Counted from the stretch's first letter, positions 9,724 through 20,000 are shown. The stretch: DNA of 64,000 nucleotides from Bryobacteraceae bacterium (GCA_026129905.1 JAHCHE010000018.1:124001-188000); one strand, 5' to 3'. Translations and numbers: made by a program. Notes: generated from the sequence alone by a model not told the origin.

Positions 9724-11016
9724 ATGACGATCAAGCTGTTCGTGCTGGGGATGGCTTTGTCGGCGGCCGGAAGCGCGCCGGCGCAGCCCCCGGCGCTGCG
9801 GGCGTCGGTGGCGAAGAAGGACATCACGCCGGCTGAAAGCAAGTGGCTGGCGGGGTATCCGGCCCGGAGGTCCACCGGAGTCCACGATCGCCTCTATCAT
9901 CGGGTGGTTGCGCTGGATGACGGCCGAACCCAGTTCTTCCTCGCCTCGTCGGACCTTTGCGTGTTCTCGCCGTCGATGTACGACGACTTCGCCGCGCGGC
10001 TGAAGCGCGACGCCGGCATCGGGCCCCTCCAGGTCTGGTGGACCCTGACGCACACGCACTCCGCGCCGGAGGTAGGCCCCCACGGGTTGCCGAAGCTGAT
10101 GATGCCGGAACGCTTCAAGCATGAGCCGGATATCGAGTACACGAACTTTGTGCAGACGTCGCTGATCCAGGCGATTGTGGAGGCGCGCGGCCGTCTGGAA
10201 CCGGCGCGGCTGGCGTCCGGCATCGGGTTCTCGATGGCGAACATCAACCGGCGCGCCCGCGATCCGGAGGGCCGCATCTCGCTCGGCATGAATCCGGACC
10301 GCCCGGCGGACCGGCAAATCGGCCTGATCCGGCTGGAGCGGCCGGACGGCTCTCCGATCGCGCTGATTGCCAACTACGCGATGCACGGCACGGCCCTGGG
10401 CGCGAAGAACACGTCGATCAGCGGCGACGCCCCCGGAGCGGTAACGGCGTACGTGGAAGAGAAACTCGGCGCGCCGGCGCTGTTTATCAATGGCGCGGCA
10501 GGGGACATGGCGCCGATCTACAGTGTCCAGGACGACTTCCGGGCGGCGCATATCACGGAGTTCAACGTCCTGCTGGGAGACAGAATCCTGGCTGCCAATA
10601 AGACCATGGCGGCCGCTCCGGGGGAGGTACGCCTGCGCCTGAGCGAGCGGATCGTGGAGACGCCACGCCGGAGCGGATTCGGCTGGACGGAGGAACTCGG
10701 CGACTACTTGAAAGCGGTCGCCGGCGAGAGCGGCATGATCCGAATCCCGGTGCGGTTCCTGATCGTGGACGACGACCTGGCTTTGTGGGCGGCGCCGGTG
10801 GAGTTGTTCAGCGAGATCGCAATGAACGTGCGAAACCGGTCACCATACGGCAAGACCTTCTTCTTCGGCTACTCCAACGGCTGGCTGGGGTATCTGGCGA
10901 CCCGGGAGGCGTTCCGGGAGGGCGGGTACGAGCCGCGCACCAGCCCGTTTACGGAACGGGTGGAGGAGGATTTCACGGGCGCAGTGGTCACGTATTTGCA
11001 GGGGCGAGGGCGGTAA
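9724..11016 (+). CDS. Exported neutral/alkaline ceramidase-like hydrolase
   Basis: Seen: 430 residues with a signal peptide (MTIKLFVLGMALSAAG, cleavage near APAQ at 17-21). The fold signature of the neutral/alkaline non-lysosomal ceramidase N-terminal domain is present: DITP near the mature start, WTLTHTHSAPEVGPHG (Zn ligands HTH), NYAMHGTALG, SGDAPGAV, and FINGAAGDMAP. Known: this domain hydrolyses the amide of N-acyl sphingosine, but many bacterial members at this length lack the C-terminal ceramidase domain and have unproved substrates. Inferred: periplasmic Zn-dependent amidase. It stands alone, divergent from rplM. A TAGGTT hexamer lies 9 bases before the ATG and no ribosome site is visible. 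Confidence 0.8.
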   Translation: MTIKLFVLGMALSAAGSAPAQPPALRASVAKKDITPAESKWLAGYPARRSTGVHDRLYHRVVALDDGRTQFFLASSDLCVFSPSMYDDFAARLKRDAGIGPLQVWWTLTHTHSAPEVGPHGLPKLMMPERFKHEPDIEYTNFVQTSLIQAIVEARGRLEPARLASGIGFSMANINRRARDPEGRISLGMNPDRPADRQIGLIRLERPDGSPIALIANYAMHGTALGAKNTSISGDAPGAVTAYVEEKLGAPALFINGAAGDMAPIYSVQDDFRAAHITEFNVLLGDRILAANKTMAAAPGEVRLRLSERIVETPRRSGFGWTEELGDYLKAVAGESGMIRIPVRFLIVDDDLALWAAPVELFSEIAMNVRNRSPYGKTFFFGYSNGWLGYLATREAFREGGYEPRTSPFTERVEEDFTGAVVTYLQGRGR

Positions 11017-11160
11017 CGCTACCGTCGAAATTGCGCATTTTCTTCGCTTCCCGATATTAATTAATAGCGTATCGGCACATACGCCGTCGATACGCATTTG
11101 TCGCCTGCCGTAAACCCTTGCTCTTGCTTCTTTGGCCCTCCTTTTGCTTAATCGACAGGC

Positions 11161-11574
11161 ATGAGGATACTGAAGTACGCACAAATCGCCACGGTCCTGT
11201 CGATTCTTGGAGTCGCCGCACTGGCGGTAAACCCGATGACGGCGGCTGCCCAGAGCGAACGGACCGAACCGGACAACACTCGGGTCAACAAGAACGCCGA
11301 ACCGACGGCCGACGATGCGACTGGAAACAAATCGGATCGCGAGACCATGCGCGCCATCCGGAGATCCATCGTCAAGGACGATTCGCTGTCCACCACCGCC
11401 CAAAACGTCAAAGTGATCGCCAAAAACGGGAAAGTAACGTTGAAGGGCCCTGTGAACTCTGAACAGGAGAAGCAAGCAATTCACGCCAAAGCCGTCGAAA
11501 TCGCCGGCGAGGGCAAAGTGGTGAACGAGATCACGGTGAAACAGGCAAACGGAAGGACCTCAAGGGATAGATAA
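11161..11574 (+). CDS. Exported BON-domain protein
   Basis: Seen: 137 residues. A signal peptide of about 29 residues ends AAAQS, then a charged linker rich in Thr, Asn and Asp (about 30-60), then one BON domain (about 63-125): IRRSIVKDDSLSTTAQNVKVI followed by NGKVTLKGPVNS and AGEGKVVNEI. Known: BON domains occur in periplasmic proteins such as OsmY and bind membranes or help under osmotic stress. It is 49 bases upstream of another stress-type protein, which supports a shared envelope-stress role (inference). Confidence 0.8.
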   Translation: MRILKYAQIATVLSILGVAALAVNPMTAAAQSERTEPDNTRVNKNAEPTADDATGNKSDRETMRAIRRSIVKDDSLSTTAQNVKVIAKNGKVTLKGPVNSEQEKQAIHAKAVEIAGEGKVVNEITVKQANGRTSRDR

Positions 11575-11623
11575 CCGACGAGGACGCCACAACACTGGAA
11601 TCAGGCATCAACAGGGAGGGAAA

Positions 11624-12238
11624 ATGGCAGGAAAGAACACGGCCGTTTTTGGGATTTTCAGAGACCGGATGCACGCTGAGACGGCGGTAGACCGGCTCCT
11701 GGCAAACGGCTTCCGCAACGAGGACATCTCGGTGCTGCTGCCCGACAACGAGGGGACCAAGGATTTCGCGCACGAAAAGCACACCAAGGCCCCTGAAGGC
11801 ACTGCGGCGGGCGCCGCGACCGGAGGCGCCGTCGGCGGCACTCTGGGGCTCTTAGCCGGTATCGGCGCGCTCGCTATTCCCGGACTTGGACCATTTATCG
11901 CTGCCGGCCCAATCATGGGCACGCTGGCCGGCGTGGGCGCCGGCGGCGCCGTGGGCGGCATTATCGGCGCGCTGGTTGGCATGGGAATGCCCGAGTACGA
12001 GGCCAAGCGCTACGAGGGCCGCATCCGCGAAGGCGGCATTCTGCTGTCGGTGCACTGCGACAACTCGGATTGGGTGAAACGCGCGAAGGACATTCTGAAG
12101 CAGGCTGACGGAGAGGACGTCTCGTCCACCGGGGAAGCCGACGCCGATTACGCCGAAACCGATAAACCGCTGCCGCGTAGCGCCAGCAGGCGGAGAGAGG
12201 AAACCACCTATAGCGGCCGGGTACGCGAGGACCTGTAG
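11624..12238 (+). CDS. Glycine-zipper stress protein (YflT/DUF3341-like)
   Basis: Seen: 204 residues behind a strong ribosome site AGGGAGGG. N-terminal alpha/beta unit (about 5-45) with AVFGIFRDRMHAETAV and NEDISVLLPD, the pattern of the YflT general-stress domain. A central membrane-compatible Gly/Ala-rich stretch (about 65-125) follows with repeated GGAVGG and GAGGAVGG glycine zippers. Then comes a second short alpha/beta unit (GGILLSVHCDNSDWVKRAKDIL) and a charged tail. Known: such proteins are often stress-induced; molecular role is unsettled. Ends just before a perfect hairpin shared with the convergent kinase gene. Confidence 0.7.
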   Translation: MAGKNTAVFGIFRDRMHAETAVDRLLANGFRNEDISVLLPDNEGTKDFAHEKHTKAPEGTAAGAATGGAVGGTLGLLAGIGALAIPGLGPFIAAGPIMGTLAGVGAGGAVGGIIGALVGMGMPEYEAKRYEGRIREGGILLSVHCDNSDWVKRAKDILKQADGEDVSSTGEADADYAETDKPLPRSASRRREETTYSGRVREDL

Positions 12239-12259
12239 GCCGGACCGACGGTGTCGTGC

Positions 12260-12285
12260 GCGGGCGGGACCGAAGTCCCGCCCGC
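12260..12285. terminator. Perfect bidirectional hairpin between convergent genes
   Basis: GCGGGCGGGAC (12260-12270), a CGAA tetraloop, then GTCCCGCCCGC (12275-12285): an exact 11-base GC stem. It lies between the plus-strand stress gene (ends 12238) and the minus-strand kinase gene (ends 12290). TATTT follows on the plus strand; there is no T-run on the minus strand. Confidence 0.75.
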
Positions 12286-12289
12286 TATT

Positions 12290-15200
12290 TCAGGGCTTGG
12301 CCAGTGTTGTCCGGCACCACTGGAGGTGGCGTGCGATTTCGGCGGCGCGGTCTGTGTGGGCGCTGTCCAGCATCACCTTCCGTTCCCGGAGCCGGCGCCA
12401 CTCCTGTTCACTTCGCTCGTACCAGCCGGCGGCTGCAGCGGCCAGTTCCCGGCGCTCGACCGCTAATGGCGCACGTTCCGCCTTCCCACGAAAGAGATCG
12501 CCCAGGTTTCCATAGGCGAGGGCCACGTCTTTGCAGAGATCGGCGTCTTCCGGATCCAGAGATGCGAGGCGCTCGCGCTGGGCGGCGGATTGTTCCAGGT
12601 GCGGCTGGGCCGCGTCGAAGTCGCGTTGCCCGGTGAGCAAGCGGCCAATCAACTCGTGACTGATCGCCAGTTCCCGGCCGCGGCGCGTGTTGGAAGCGTC
12701 TTCCTTCGCCAGCGCCTCCATCAACGCGTATCCTTTCTTATACTCGGCGAGCGCGGCGGAGGCGTCCCCGGCAAGCTCCACCATCTGGCCGATTTTGTTG
12801 TAGCTCACCCACAGGTCGGCCCGGCTCTCGGCCCCGGCATCGTCTTTCGCCAGCCGCTCGGCGAGCGTCAGGCCGCGGCGGTACTGCGCCAGGGCGCCGG
12901 CGCGATCACCGAGGTTGGGGAAGGTTGGATTCCCCAGCGCGTCACCGATATCGTTGTAGACCACCATCAGATCCCGCAACCAGGTGGCGTTGGCGGGGTC
13001 GCGCTTAACCAGATCCTCGCGGATGGACACGGCGCGGCGGTAGACGGCGATGGCTTCCGCAGGCCGGTTGAGGTAGGTCAGCAGATCGCCGGCCTTCTTG
13101 TACGTCAAGGCGAGGTCGCGCTGCGCGCGCGAGTCCTTCGGATCGGCCGCGGCCAGGGCCTCGAACACCTGCTCAGCTTTGCGGACAGACTCCAGCGCGG
13201 AGGCCAGATCGCCCGTCTGGGCCTGCGCGTCGCCGAGGGTGGCCATGCTGACTGCCACCGAGCGGCGAAGCCGGGCGTCGTGCGGACGTTCCGCCGATCG
13301 GCGTTCCCGGATGGCCAGCGATTTCTTCTGATACTCGATGCCGTCCGCGGTCGCGCCGGCTTTTAAGGAAAGGACGCCCAGATCGTTGTAACTGACGGCT
13401 ACGCTGTCGAGGAGCTCGGCGTCGTCGGTGTGAGTGGAGGCAAGCCGCTCGCGCAGCTCGAGCGACCGGCGGCTCAGGGTAACGGCCTCGCCCAGATTGC
13501 CGGCGTCGGCCAGCGTGGTCGCCAGGCGGCTATAGCTGGAAGCCAGCTCCAACTGCGCCTTCAGATCCGATGGCCGGGCCGCGGCATCCGCCTGGTCCAA
13601 CTCCAGGACGCGCCGGTGACTGGCCAGCGCGCCGGCCGTGTCGCCCATGGCGGACTGGATCTCGCCGAGGCGGCTGAACACCCGCGAAGCATCCCGGTTG
13701 CGGCCGGGGTCGTCCGGCTGCCGCGCCCAGATGGCCTCGAAGATCTCCTGCGCGCGGCGATAGCTGGCAAGCGCGCCGGGCAGGTCGCCCAGGTTGGCGG
13801 TTGAGGGGTGGCCCTGGACGTCGCCCAACTTGATGTAGGCCGAAGCCAGCTCGCGCTGGAGCGAAGCGTCGCCGGCCGCTTCGCCGGCCAGGCTGTCGAG
13901 GTAGGTCTGCGCGTGGCGGACAATCTGCTCGCGCGCCGGCGTCGATCCGGCGAGGTTCTGAATCGAATCGTGGACGTCGAAGAGAAAGGCGTTCGCCAGG
14001 CGACGCACATCGTTGAAGCGACGCTCGGCGCGCGCGCGCTCGGAGCGGGCCACCTGGGCTTCGCGGGTGGTGACGACGATCCCCGTAACCAGCGTGATCA
14101 GCACAATCGCCGCCGCGGCGGCCACCGTGCGATGGCGGCGCAGGGCCTTCGAAGCGCGGTAGCGTAGCGTGGATCCCTGCGCCCGCACCGGCAATCCGTT
14201 GAGATGGGCTTCGATGTCGGCGCGAAGCTGTTCCACGGAAGCGTAGCGCCTCTCGGGCTCCTTGCGGAGCGCCATTAACACGATGTTGTCCAGCTCGCCG
14301 GAGAGCGCGCGGCGGAGTGGCTCGGGCCGCGGTTCGCCGGCTTCCACCGCCGTTTGCGCCGTCACCGCGGTGCTCGGGCGGACCGGTTCCTGCTCCAGGA
14401 CGATTCGCTGGACCTCGAGGAGGCTGCGGTTCTCCAACTGGAAGGGGCGTTGGCCGGCGAGGAGTTCGTAGAGAATCACGCCGAGAGAATAGACGTCGGC
14501 GGCAGTGGTGATGGGCTGGCCGAGCACCTGCTCGGGACCGGCGTAGTCCGGCGTCATCAACCGCACCCCGGTTTGCGTCGCGGGCGCGGACGCGGCCTCG
14601 TCGTCGCCCACCAGTTTGGCGATGCCGAAATCGAGCAATTTGACGGCGCCGTCGCGGTTCACCAGGATGTTGCTCGGTTTGAGGTCGCGGTGCACAACCA
14701 GGTTCTGGTGGGCGTATTCCACCGCTCGGCAGACATCGCAGAACAGGCGCAAGCGCTCGCGGACGCCGAGGCGGCGTTCGCGGCAATATTCGTCGATGGG
14801 CGCGCCTTCCACATATTCCATGACGAGGTACGGCGCGCCGTCGCCGGTGATGCCTCCGTCCAGCAGGCGGGCTATGCCGGCGTGATTGAGGTTCGCCAGG
14901 ATCTGCCGCTCCTGGCGGAACCGCTCGACGACAAAATCCGAATCCATGCCGCGCCGGATCAGCTTGACCGCCACGCGCTGCCGGAACTGGTTGTCTGCCC
15001 GCCAGCCCTCGTAAACAGCGCCCATCCCGCCTTTACCTACGAGCCGGCTGAGGCGGTACTGGCCGACAGCGTGTTCCTGGGCTGGGGCATTCGGTTCCGT
15101 GAGGGCCGCGGCGAGGATATCGGAAAGCGTCCGGTCAACCAATCCCGAGTGTTCGCTTTCCCGAAACAGCGCCGCCACATCGCGCAGAAGCTCGCCATCG

Positions 15201-15301
15201 CCGCCGGCCGCGCCGCGGATGTAAGATTCGCGCTCGCCCGGAGGCAGATCGAGGGCGGCCTGAAAGATCTGTTTGATCTGCTGGTACCGATCGGCCGTCA
15301 T
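12290..15301 (-). CDS. Membrane Ser/Thr protein kinase with periplasmic TPR array
   Basis: Seen: 1003 residues from the ATG at 15301 (MTADRYQQIKQIFQ), which overlaps the sigma-factor stop by four bases. Hanks-type kinase at about 80-370: glycine loop GKGGMGAVYEG, catalytic Lys near 113 (VAVKLIRRG), HRDLKPSN at 204-211, DFG at 224-226. A single membrane helix at about 391-412 (VAAAAAIVLITLVTGIVV) is followed by about 580 residues of degenerate TPR repeats, so the TPRs would face the periplasm. Known: in Acidobacteria and Planctomycetes such kinases sit next to ECF sigma factors and are thought to control them by phosphorylation. Inferred: a one-operon sensor in which the TPR region detects an envelope partner and the cytoplasmic kinase acts on the overlapping sigma factor. 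Confidence 0.9.
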   Translation of the reverse strand: MTADRYQQIKQIFQAALDLPPGERESYIRGAAGGDGELLRDVAALFRESEHSGLVDRTLSDILAAALTEPNAPAQEHAVGQYRLSRLVGKGGMGAVYEGWRADNQFRQRVAVKLIRRGMDSDFVVERFRQERQILANLNHAGIARLLDGGITGDGAPYLVMEYVEGAPIDEYCRERRLGVRERLRLFCDVCRAVEYAHQNLVVHRDLKPSNILVNRDGAVKLLDFGIAKLVGDDEAASAPATQTGVRLMTPDYAGPEQVLGQPITTAADVYSLGVILYELLAGQRPFQLENRSLLEVQRIVLEQEPVRPSTAVTAQTAVEAGEPRPEPLRRALSGELDNIVLMALRKEPERRYASVEQLRADIEAHLNGLPVRAQGSTLRYRASKALRRHRTVAAAAAIVLITLVTGIVVTTREAQVARSERARAERRFNDVRRLANAFLFDVHDSIQNLAGSTPAREQIVRHAQTYLDSLAGEAAGDASLQRELASAYIKLGDVQGHPSTANLGDLPGALASYRRAQEIFEAIWARQPDDPGRNRDASRVFSRLGEIQSAMGDTAGALASHRRVLELDQADAAARPSDLKAQLELASSYSRLATTLADAGNLGEAVTLSRRSLELRERLASTHTDDAELLDSVAVSYNDLGVLSLKAGATADGIEYQKKSLAIRERRSAERPHDARLRRSVAVSMATLGDAQAQTGDLASALESVRKAEQVFEALAAADPKDSRAQRDLALTYKKAGDLLTYLNRPAEAIAVYRRAVSIREDLVKRDPANATWLRDLMVVYNDIGDALGNPTFPNLGDRAGALAQYRRGLTLAERLAKDDAGAESRADLWVSYNKIGQMVELAGDASAALAEYKKGYALMEALAKEDASNTRRGRELAISHELIGRLLTGQRDFDAAQPHLEQSAAQRERLASLDPEDADLCKDVALAYGNLGDLFRGKAERAPLAVERRELAAAAAGWYERSEQEWRRLRERKVMLDSAHTDRAAEIARHLQWCRTTLAKP

Positions 15302-15897
15302 GCGGACCGCTCCTGATTCCGGGCCAGTTCCGCGTGCAGCCAGGCGCGAGCCATAGCCCACTCGCGTTTGACCGTAGCGGTCGAAACGCCCAGCGCCTCG
15401 GCGGTCTCTTGGACGTTGAGGCCGCCGTAGTAGCGCAGTTCCACCACGCGGGCTTGTTGCGGGTCGAGCCGCTCGAGCCGGGAGAGCGCCTCGTCGAGGA
15501 CCAGAAGTTCCTCGACGCGGACCGAGTCGACCGCCATGGATTCGTCCAGCGTCACGCGCAGCGCGCCGCCGCCGCGCTTGGCCGCGCCATGCGTCTTGGC
15601 GTAGTCGAGCAGGATGTGGCGCATCAACTGCGCCGCGACGCCGAAGAAGTGCGCGCGATTGCGCCAGTCCGTCTTCCGCTGGTCCACCAGCCGCAGGTAG
15701 GCTTCGTGCACCAGCGCGGTCGCCTGCAAGGTATGGCCGGAACGCTCCCGACTCAGGCGGCGGGAAGCAATGCGGCGCAACTCCGCGTAGACCAGCGGCA
15801 ATAGCCGGTGGACGGCGGAGCGGTCCCCGGAAGCCAGCTCGCCCAGAAGCTGCGTCACCTGCTGCGCCTGTTGCGCCTCGGCAGCCGTCATTGACAC
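15298..15897 (-). CDS. ECF RNA polymerase sigma factor (TIGR02999-like)
   Basis: Seen: 199 residues. Sigma region 2 includes LQATALVHEAYLRLVDQ and FFGVAAQLMRHILLDYAK (about 55-101). Region 4 is the helix-turn-helix from about 144 to 187 with RVVELRYYGGLNVQETAEALGVS (given in part) and STATVKREWAMARAWL. The LQATALVHEAYLRL signature is that of the acidobacterial TIGR02999 group. Start may be GTG at 15897 or ATG two codons later; neither has a ribosome site, and TACACT lies 8 bases before the GTG, so a leaderless message is possible. Its TGA overlaps the kinase ATG, which implies translational coupling. No anti-sigma factor gene is present; the kinase probably takes that place. Confidence 0.92.
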   Translation of the reverse strand: MSMTAAEAQQAQQVTQLLGELASGDRSAVHRLLPLVYAELRRIASRRLSRERSGHTLQATALVHEAYLRLVDQRKTDWRNRAHFFGVAAQLMRHILLDYAKTHGAAKRGGGALRVTLDESMAVDSVRVEELLVLDEALSRLERLDPQQARVVELRYYGGLNVQETAEALGVSTATVKREWAMARAWLHAELARNQERSA

Positions 15898-15925
15898 TTC
15901 AGATTAGTGTACAGCGGCGGCCGCG

Positions 15926-16213
15926 CTATCGGACGTATTCGCTCCAACTGCCGCGGCTCGGGGCGGGAGGCGGTTCCTGGCCGGCTTCGTCGAGGCCTTT
16001 GGTCGATTCCTCATCGGCCTGCGCGCGAGGCAGCGCAACGGCGAGCCGGACGCCGCCTTCGTAGGCGCGCTGGCGCAACACCGTGATTCCTGCGATGGTC
16101 CGTGGCCACTCGACGGGACGGGCGACTGCTCTGCCGGCAACGCCGTGATCGCCCGCTTGCCTGAAAGCGTGACCTGTCGCGGCGGCCAACAAAGCCAGCG
16201 CCGCGACACGCAT
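15926..16213 (-). CDS. Small exported hypothetical protein upstream of the ECF sigma gene
   Basis: I do not recognise this protein. Seen: 95 residues from the ATG at 16213, chosen over one six codons upstream because GAGGAG precedes it at a good distance. The N-terminus (MRVAALALLAAATGHAF) looks like a short signal peptide. The rest is Ala/Arg-rich with a Pro-rich end. It stops 28 bases before the sigma-factor start on the same strand, so the three genes may be one operon. A role as an envelope partner of the kinase is possible but unproved; it could also be a chance frame in GC-rich DNA. Confidence 0.45.
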   Translation of the reverse strand: MRVAALALLAAATGHAFRQAGDHGVAGRAVARPVEWPRTIAGITVLRQRAYEGGVRLAVALPRAQADEESTKGLDEAGQEPPPAPSRGSWSEYVR

Positions 16214-16361
16214 TCTGGTGGTTCTCCTCATCGGCGGATGCCGATCTGCCCCCCTACCGCCTAACGAGAAATCCGGAGCAAAACGGGATCAAGAGCCCTT
16301 GGGCGGTCCGCCGCGGGTTGTGCGACAATGACTCCGTTTCGGGAAGATTGGAAGGCTATCC

Positions 16362-16823
16362 GTGTCCTTGGCGTTCACCGTCCGGCCTACTACCAAACTG
16401 ATTCGCGCGTGCTATCTGCTCGCCGTTCTCATGGCCATCGGCGTTCTCGTAGTGGGGCGGAGGTACGATCTGGCGGCGGAGACCCAGTACGCCCTCCTGG
16501 CCTTGCCCGCCATCCTGCTGGCAGGCGCCCTATGGCGGCACTTTTCCCGCCGGTTCGTGAAGCTAACGGTGGCCGACGGGCGGCTCCGGTACCAGTCCGG
16601 GATATTGAACCGGACGATCCGGACGCTGGAGCTAAGCCGGATTCAGGATGTCCGGTGCGACCAGACGATCACCGAACGCCTGCTGGGAATAGGCGACATC
16701 ACGATTGAGACCGCGGGGGAATTCGGACGCCTGCACGTCGAGGACATCGACGCGCCGCAGCGCGTAGCGGAGCAGATTCTCGACCTGTCGCGCGGGGGCG
16801 CCAAGCCCGCCGCGGCGTCCTGA
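16362..16823 (+). CDS. Membrane protein with bacterial PH (YdbS-like) domain
   Basis: Seen: 153 residues from a GTG start. Two membrane helices near the N-terminus (about 14-32 and 42-57) are followed by a bPH2-type domain (about 63-140): LTVADGRLRYQSGILNRTIRT, ELSRIQDVRCDQTITERLLG and GDITIETAG. Known: YdbS-like proteins carry this domain and some act with YdbT; the function is poorly defined. It stands alone between the minus-strand sigma/kinase operon and the first receptor gene. Confidence 0.75.
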   Translation: MSLAFTVRPTTKLIRACYLLAVLMAIGVLVVGRRYDLAAETQYALLALPAILLAGALWRHFSRRFVKLTVADGRLRYQSGILNRTIRTLELSRIQDVRCDQTITERLLGIGDITIETAGEFGRLHVEDIDAPQRVAEQILDLSRGGAKPAAAS

Positions 16824-16888
16824 GCGACGGCCACCCGGGTGATCCCGGTAGATCGTCACCATTCAGCGAAAAAACCTTCAAAAAAGCC

Positions 16889-16917
16889 TTGATTCTTCTT
16901 GTGCAGGAGCATACAAT
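16889..16917 (+). promoter_or_regulatory. Sigma-70 promoter of receptor T1
   Basis: TTGATT at 16889-16894, exactly 17 bases, then TACAAT at 16912-16917. Start of transcription would fall near 16924, giving a leader of about 85 bases before the ATG at 17009, which has AAGGAGG at 16997-17003. Confidence 0.75.
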
Positions 16918-17008
16918 TCTCTACAGCTTGCGCTCAGGGGGGTCTGGGTAGCGCGGATCTTGTTGGAAGACTCTCTTGGGCTGGGCTAGCGAACACAAGG
17001 AGGCTTCC

Positions 17009-20000
17009 ATGGGGGCATTGACTGCAAAACGACAGCTCACATCACGTTGCCTGTTACTGCTCGCCGCGGCGCTGCTATGCGCCGCGCCGGCCCTGAGCCA
17101 GGGCGACCGGGGCACCATCACCGGATTGGTGACGGACAGCACGCAGGCGGCGATACCGGAAGTTGAGATTACGATCACGCACGTTCAAACGAACGTGCAG
17201 ACCAGCACTCGCAGCGGAAGCACCGGCGTCTACAACCTGCTGCGCCTGCCGGTGGGCAATTACACGCTGGTGGCAAAGAAGGAAGGGTTCCGAGCCTACC
17301 AGCAAACGGAGATTCCGGTGCGCGTCGGCGAGACGCTGCGCCTGGACATCACGCTCGAGATCGGACAACTCACCGAACAGGTGACCGTCGTCGGGGCGGC
17401 GCCGCTGATCTCGTCGGAATCCGCCGAGGTCGGCCTGGTACTGACATCGGCCCAATTTACGGAACTGCCACTGACGTTGGGCGGCGGTATTCGCAATCCC
17501 TCGTCGTTCATTTTCCTGCAACCGGGAGTCTCCCCGGGCAACACGTGGGAGAAACACGTAAACGGCAATCCGGCCTTTACGGACCAGGTTTACTACGACG
17601 GCATCGCGCTCAGCCGGGGCGACCTGGCCAATGACGCGGAAGTGAACCCGTCGGTGGACGCGATCGCCGAGTTCAAGCTGATTTCCAACAACTACTCGGC
17701 CGAGTACTCGCATGGCCTGGGCGGCGTCACCACCTTCAACTACAAAAGCGGCACCAACGAACTGCATGGCAACGGCTTCGTTTTCAATAGCGTCGAGGCC
17801 TATAACGCCCGCAACTTCTTCCAGCCGGAGAAGCCGAAATACCGGCAGAACAACTGGGGCTTCACCGTTGGCGGCCCGATTGTCCTGCCGAAGGTCTACG
17901 ACGGCCGCAACAAGTCGTTCTTCTTCTTCTCGCTGGACACCATCTACGTTCGCGCTCCCGGTTCGCCCGGACTGTCCACGGTGCCGACGGCAGGCATGCT
18001 CCAGGGCAATTTCACCGACTGGGTGAACGCAGGCCGGGGCATGGTCTACGACCCAGCGACGGGCCGGCGCAATGAGTCGGGCGCGTTCGTCCGGGATCCG
18101 TTCCCGGGCAACATCGTGCCGCAGGCGCGCTGGAGCAACATCTCCTCGAAGATGGTAGCCATGCATCCGCAACCGACCTATCCGGGGCTGATCAACAACT
18201 ACCAGGCGGTAACCGGAGCGCCGGAAAGCGACCAGCGCACCAGCGGCTTCAAGATCGACCACTTGCTCAGCGACGCCCACCGGTTGAGCGGGATGTTCAA
18301 CTGGACGGACCGCCCCGCGGTGAAGTGTCCCGGCGGCAACAACACGGCATGGAGCCTGGCCGGCGACCTGGAATGCCATAACGTTCAGCGCGTGACCACG
18401 CGCATTCTCCGGTTGAATTACGACTGGACCGTGAGCCCGACAGTGCTGAACCGTTTCTCGGCCGGCCTGTCGCGCTTCCGCAACCCGAACTTCTCGGTGC
18501 ATTTCCGCCAAGGTTGGATCGAGAAGATCGGGCTGAAGGGAGTGGCCGACGACCTGTTCCCGTGGGTGGACTTCAACCACGACTACATGCGCTTCGGCGA
18601 CACCATCGCCTCGGATAACTACTTCACCAATTTCACGTTCGTCGACACGGTGAGCATCATCCGCGGCAACCACACCCTGAAAATAGGAGGTGAAGTCCAG
18701 CGCCATCGCAACAATTTCCGGAATTTCGGGACTACCGGCGGCAACTTCCAGTTCAACCAGCTCTCGACCGGACTTCCCGGCGTCACCAACAGCGGGAACT
18801 CCTGGGCCAGCTTTTTGCTGGGGGACGTCTACAACGCGTCGGCGTTCTTCCCGTTCTTACAGAGCGGCAACCGGAACGGCTACTACAGCCTTTGGGCGAA
18901 CGACGACTGGAAGGTTACCCCGAGGCTGACGCTGAACCTCGGCTTCCGGTGGGAGGTCCAGCCCGGCTTCACGGATCCCAACAACCGCATTTCGTTCATG
19001 GATCCCACCGTCCCGAACCCGGGCGCGGGCGGGTTGCCGGGGGCTTACATCTTTGCCGGCGATTGCCAGGGATGCTCCGGCTTCACCAGCACCGGCAACA
19101 CGCACTGGCGCGACTTCGCGCCGCGGCTCGGCTTCGCCTACCGGTTGACGGACAAGACGGTGGTGCGGGGCGGCTACGGCATCTTCTTCGCGCAGATCAT
19201 CACACAGGGCACGGGCGTCAACGGTCTGAGCGAAGGCTATAACGTCAGCGCCAGTTTCGCCACGGGCGACAGCGGCCTCACGCCCGCTTTCAACTGGGAC
19301 AACGGCTTTCCGCAGAATTTCCCGCGGCCGCCGCTGATCGACCCCACGCTGAAGAATACCCAGAGCGCCAACTTCGTCGACCGGGACCGCAGCACGCTGG
19401 TTCCCTACACGCAACAGTACAACTTCCTGATCGAGCACCAGGTCGGCCAGAGCACCTCGTTCAGCGCCGGCTACGTGGCGAATCTCGGACGGCGGATTCA
19501 CTCGTCCATCAACTGGAACCAGACCGACCCGAGATACCTGAACCTGGGCGCATTGCTACAGCGGAACATTTTGGACCCGCAGGTGGCGGCGGCCGGCTTC
19601 GGCGAGCCTTACCCGGGCTTCGCGAGCCAGTGGGGGACCCGAGGCACGCTCGTCCAGGCCCTGAAGCGCTGGCCGCAGTTCACCAGCGTCGGCCAGCCCG
19701 GATCGACCTTCGGGAACTCGTCTTACCACTCTCTGCAAATCAGCGGCGAACGGAGAATGAGCCGGGGGCTGATGTTCACCCTTGCGTACACGTTCTCCAA
19801 AGCGATGGCGAACACGGAGGGCTTCTCTTCCGGAACGGGAGCGCAGGACTGGTTTAACCGGGCGCTCGACAAGTCCATCACGTCCATCGATCAGCCGCAC
19901 ATCCTCACGTTCAGCTACATCTACGAGCTTCCGTTCGGTCGCGGCAAGCGGTTCGCCCAGGGCGGCGTTGCCTCCAAGATCGCCGGGGGCTGGAAGATTA

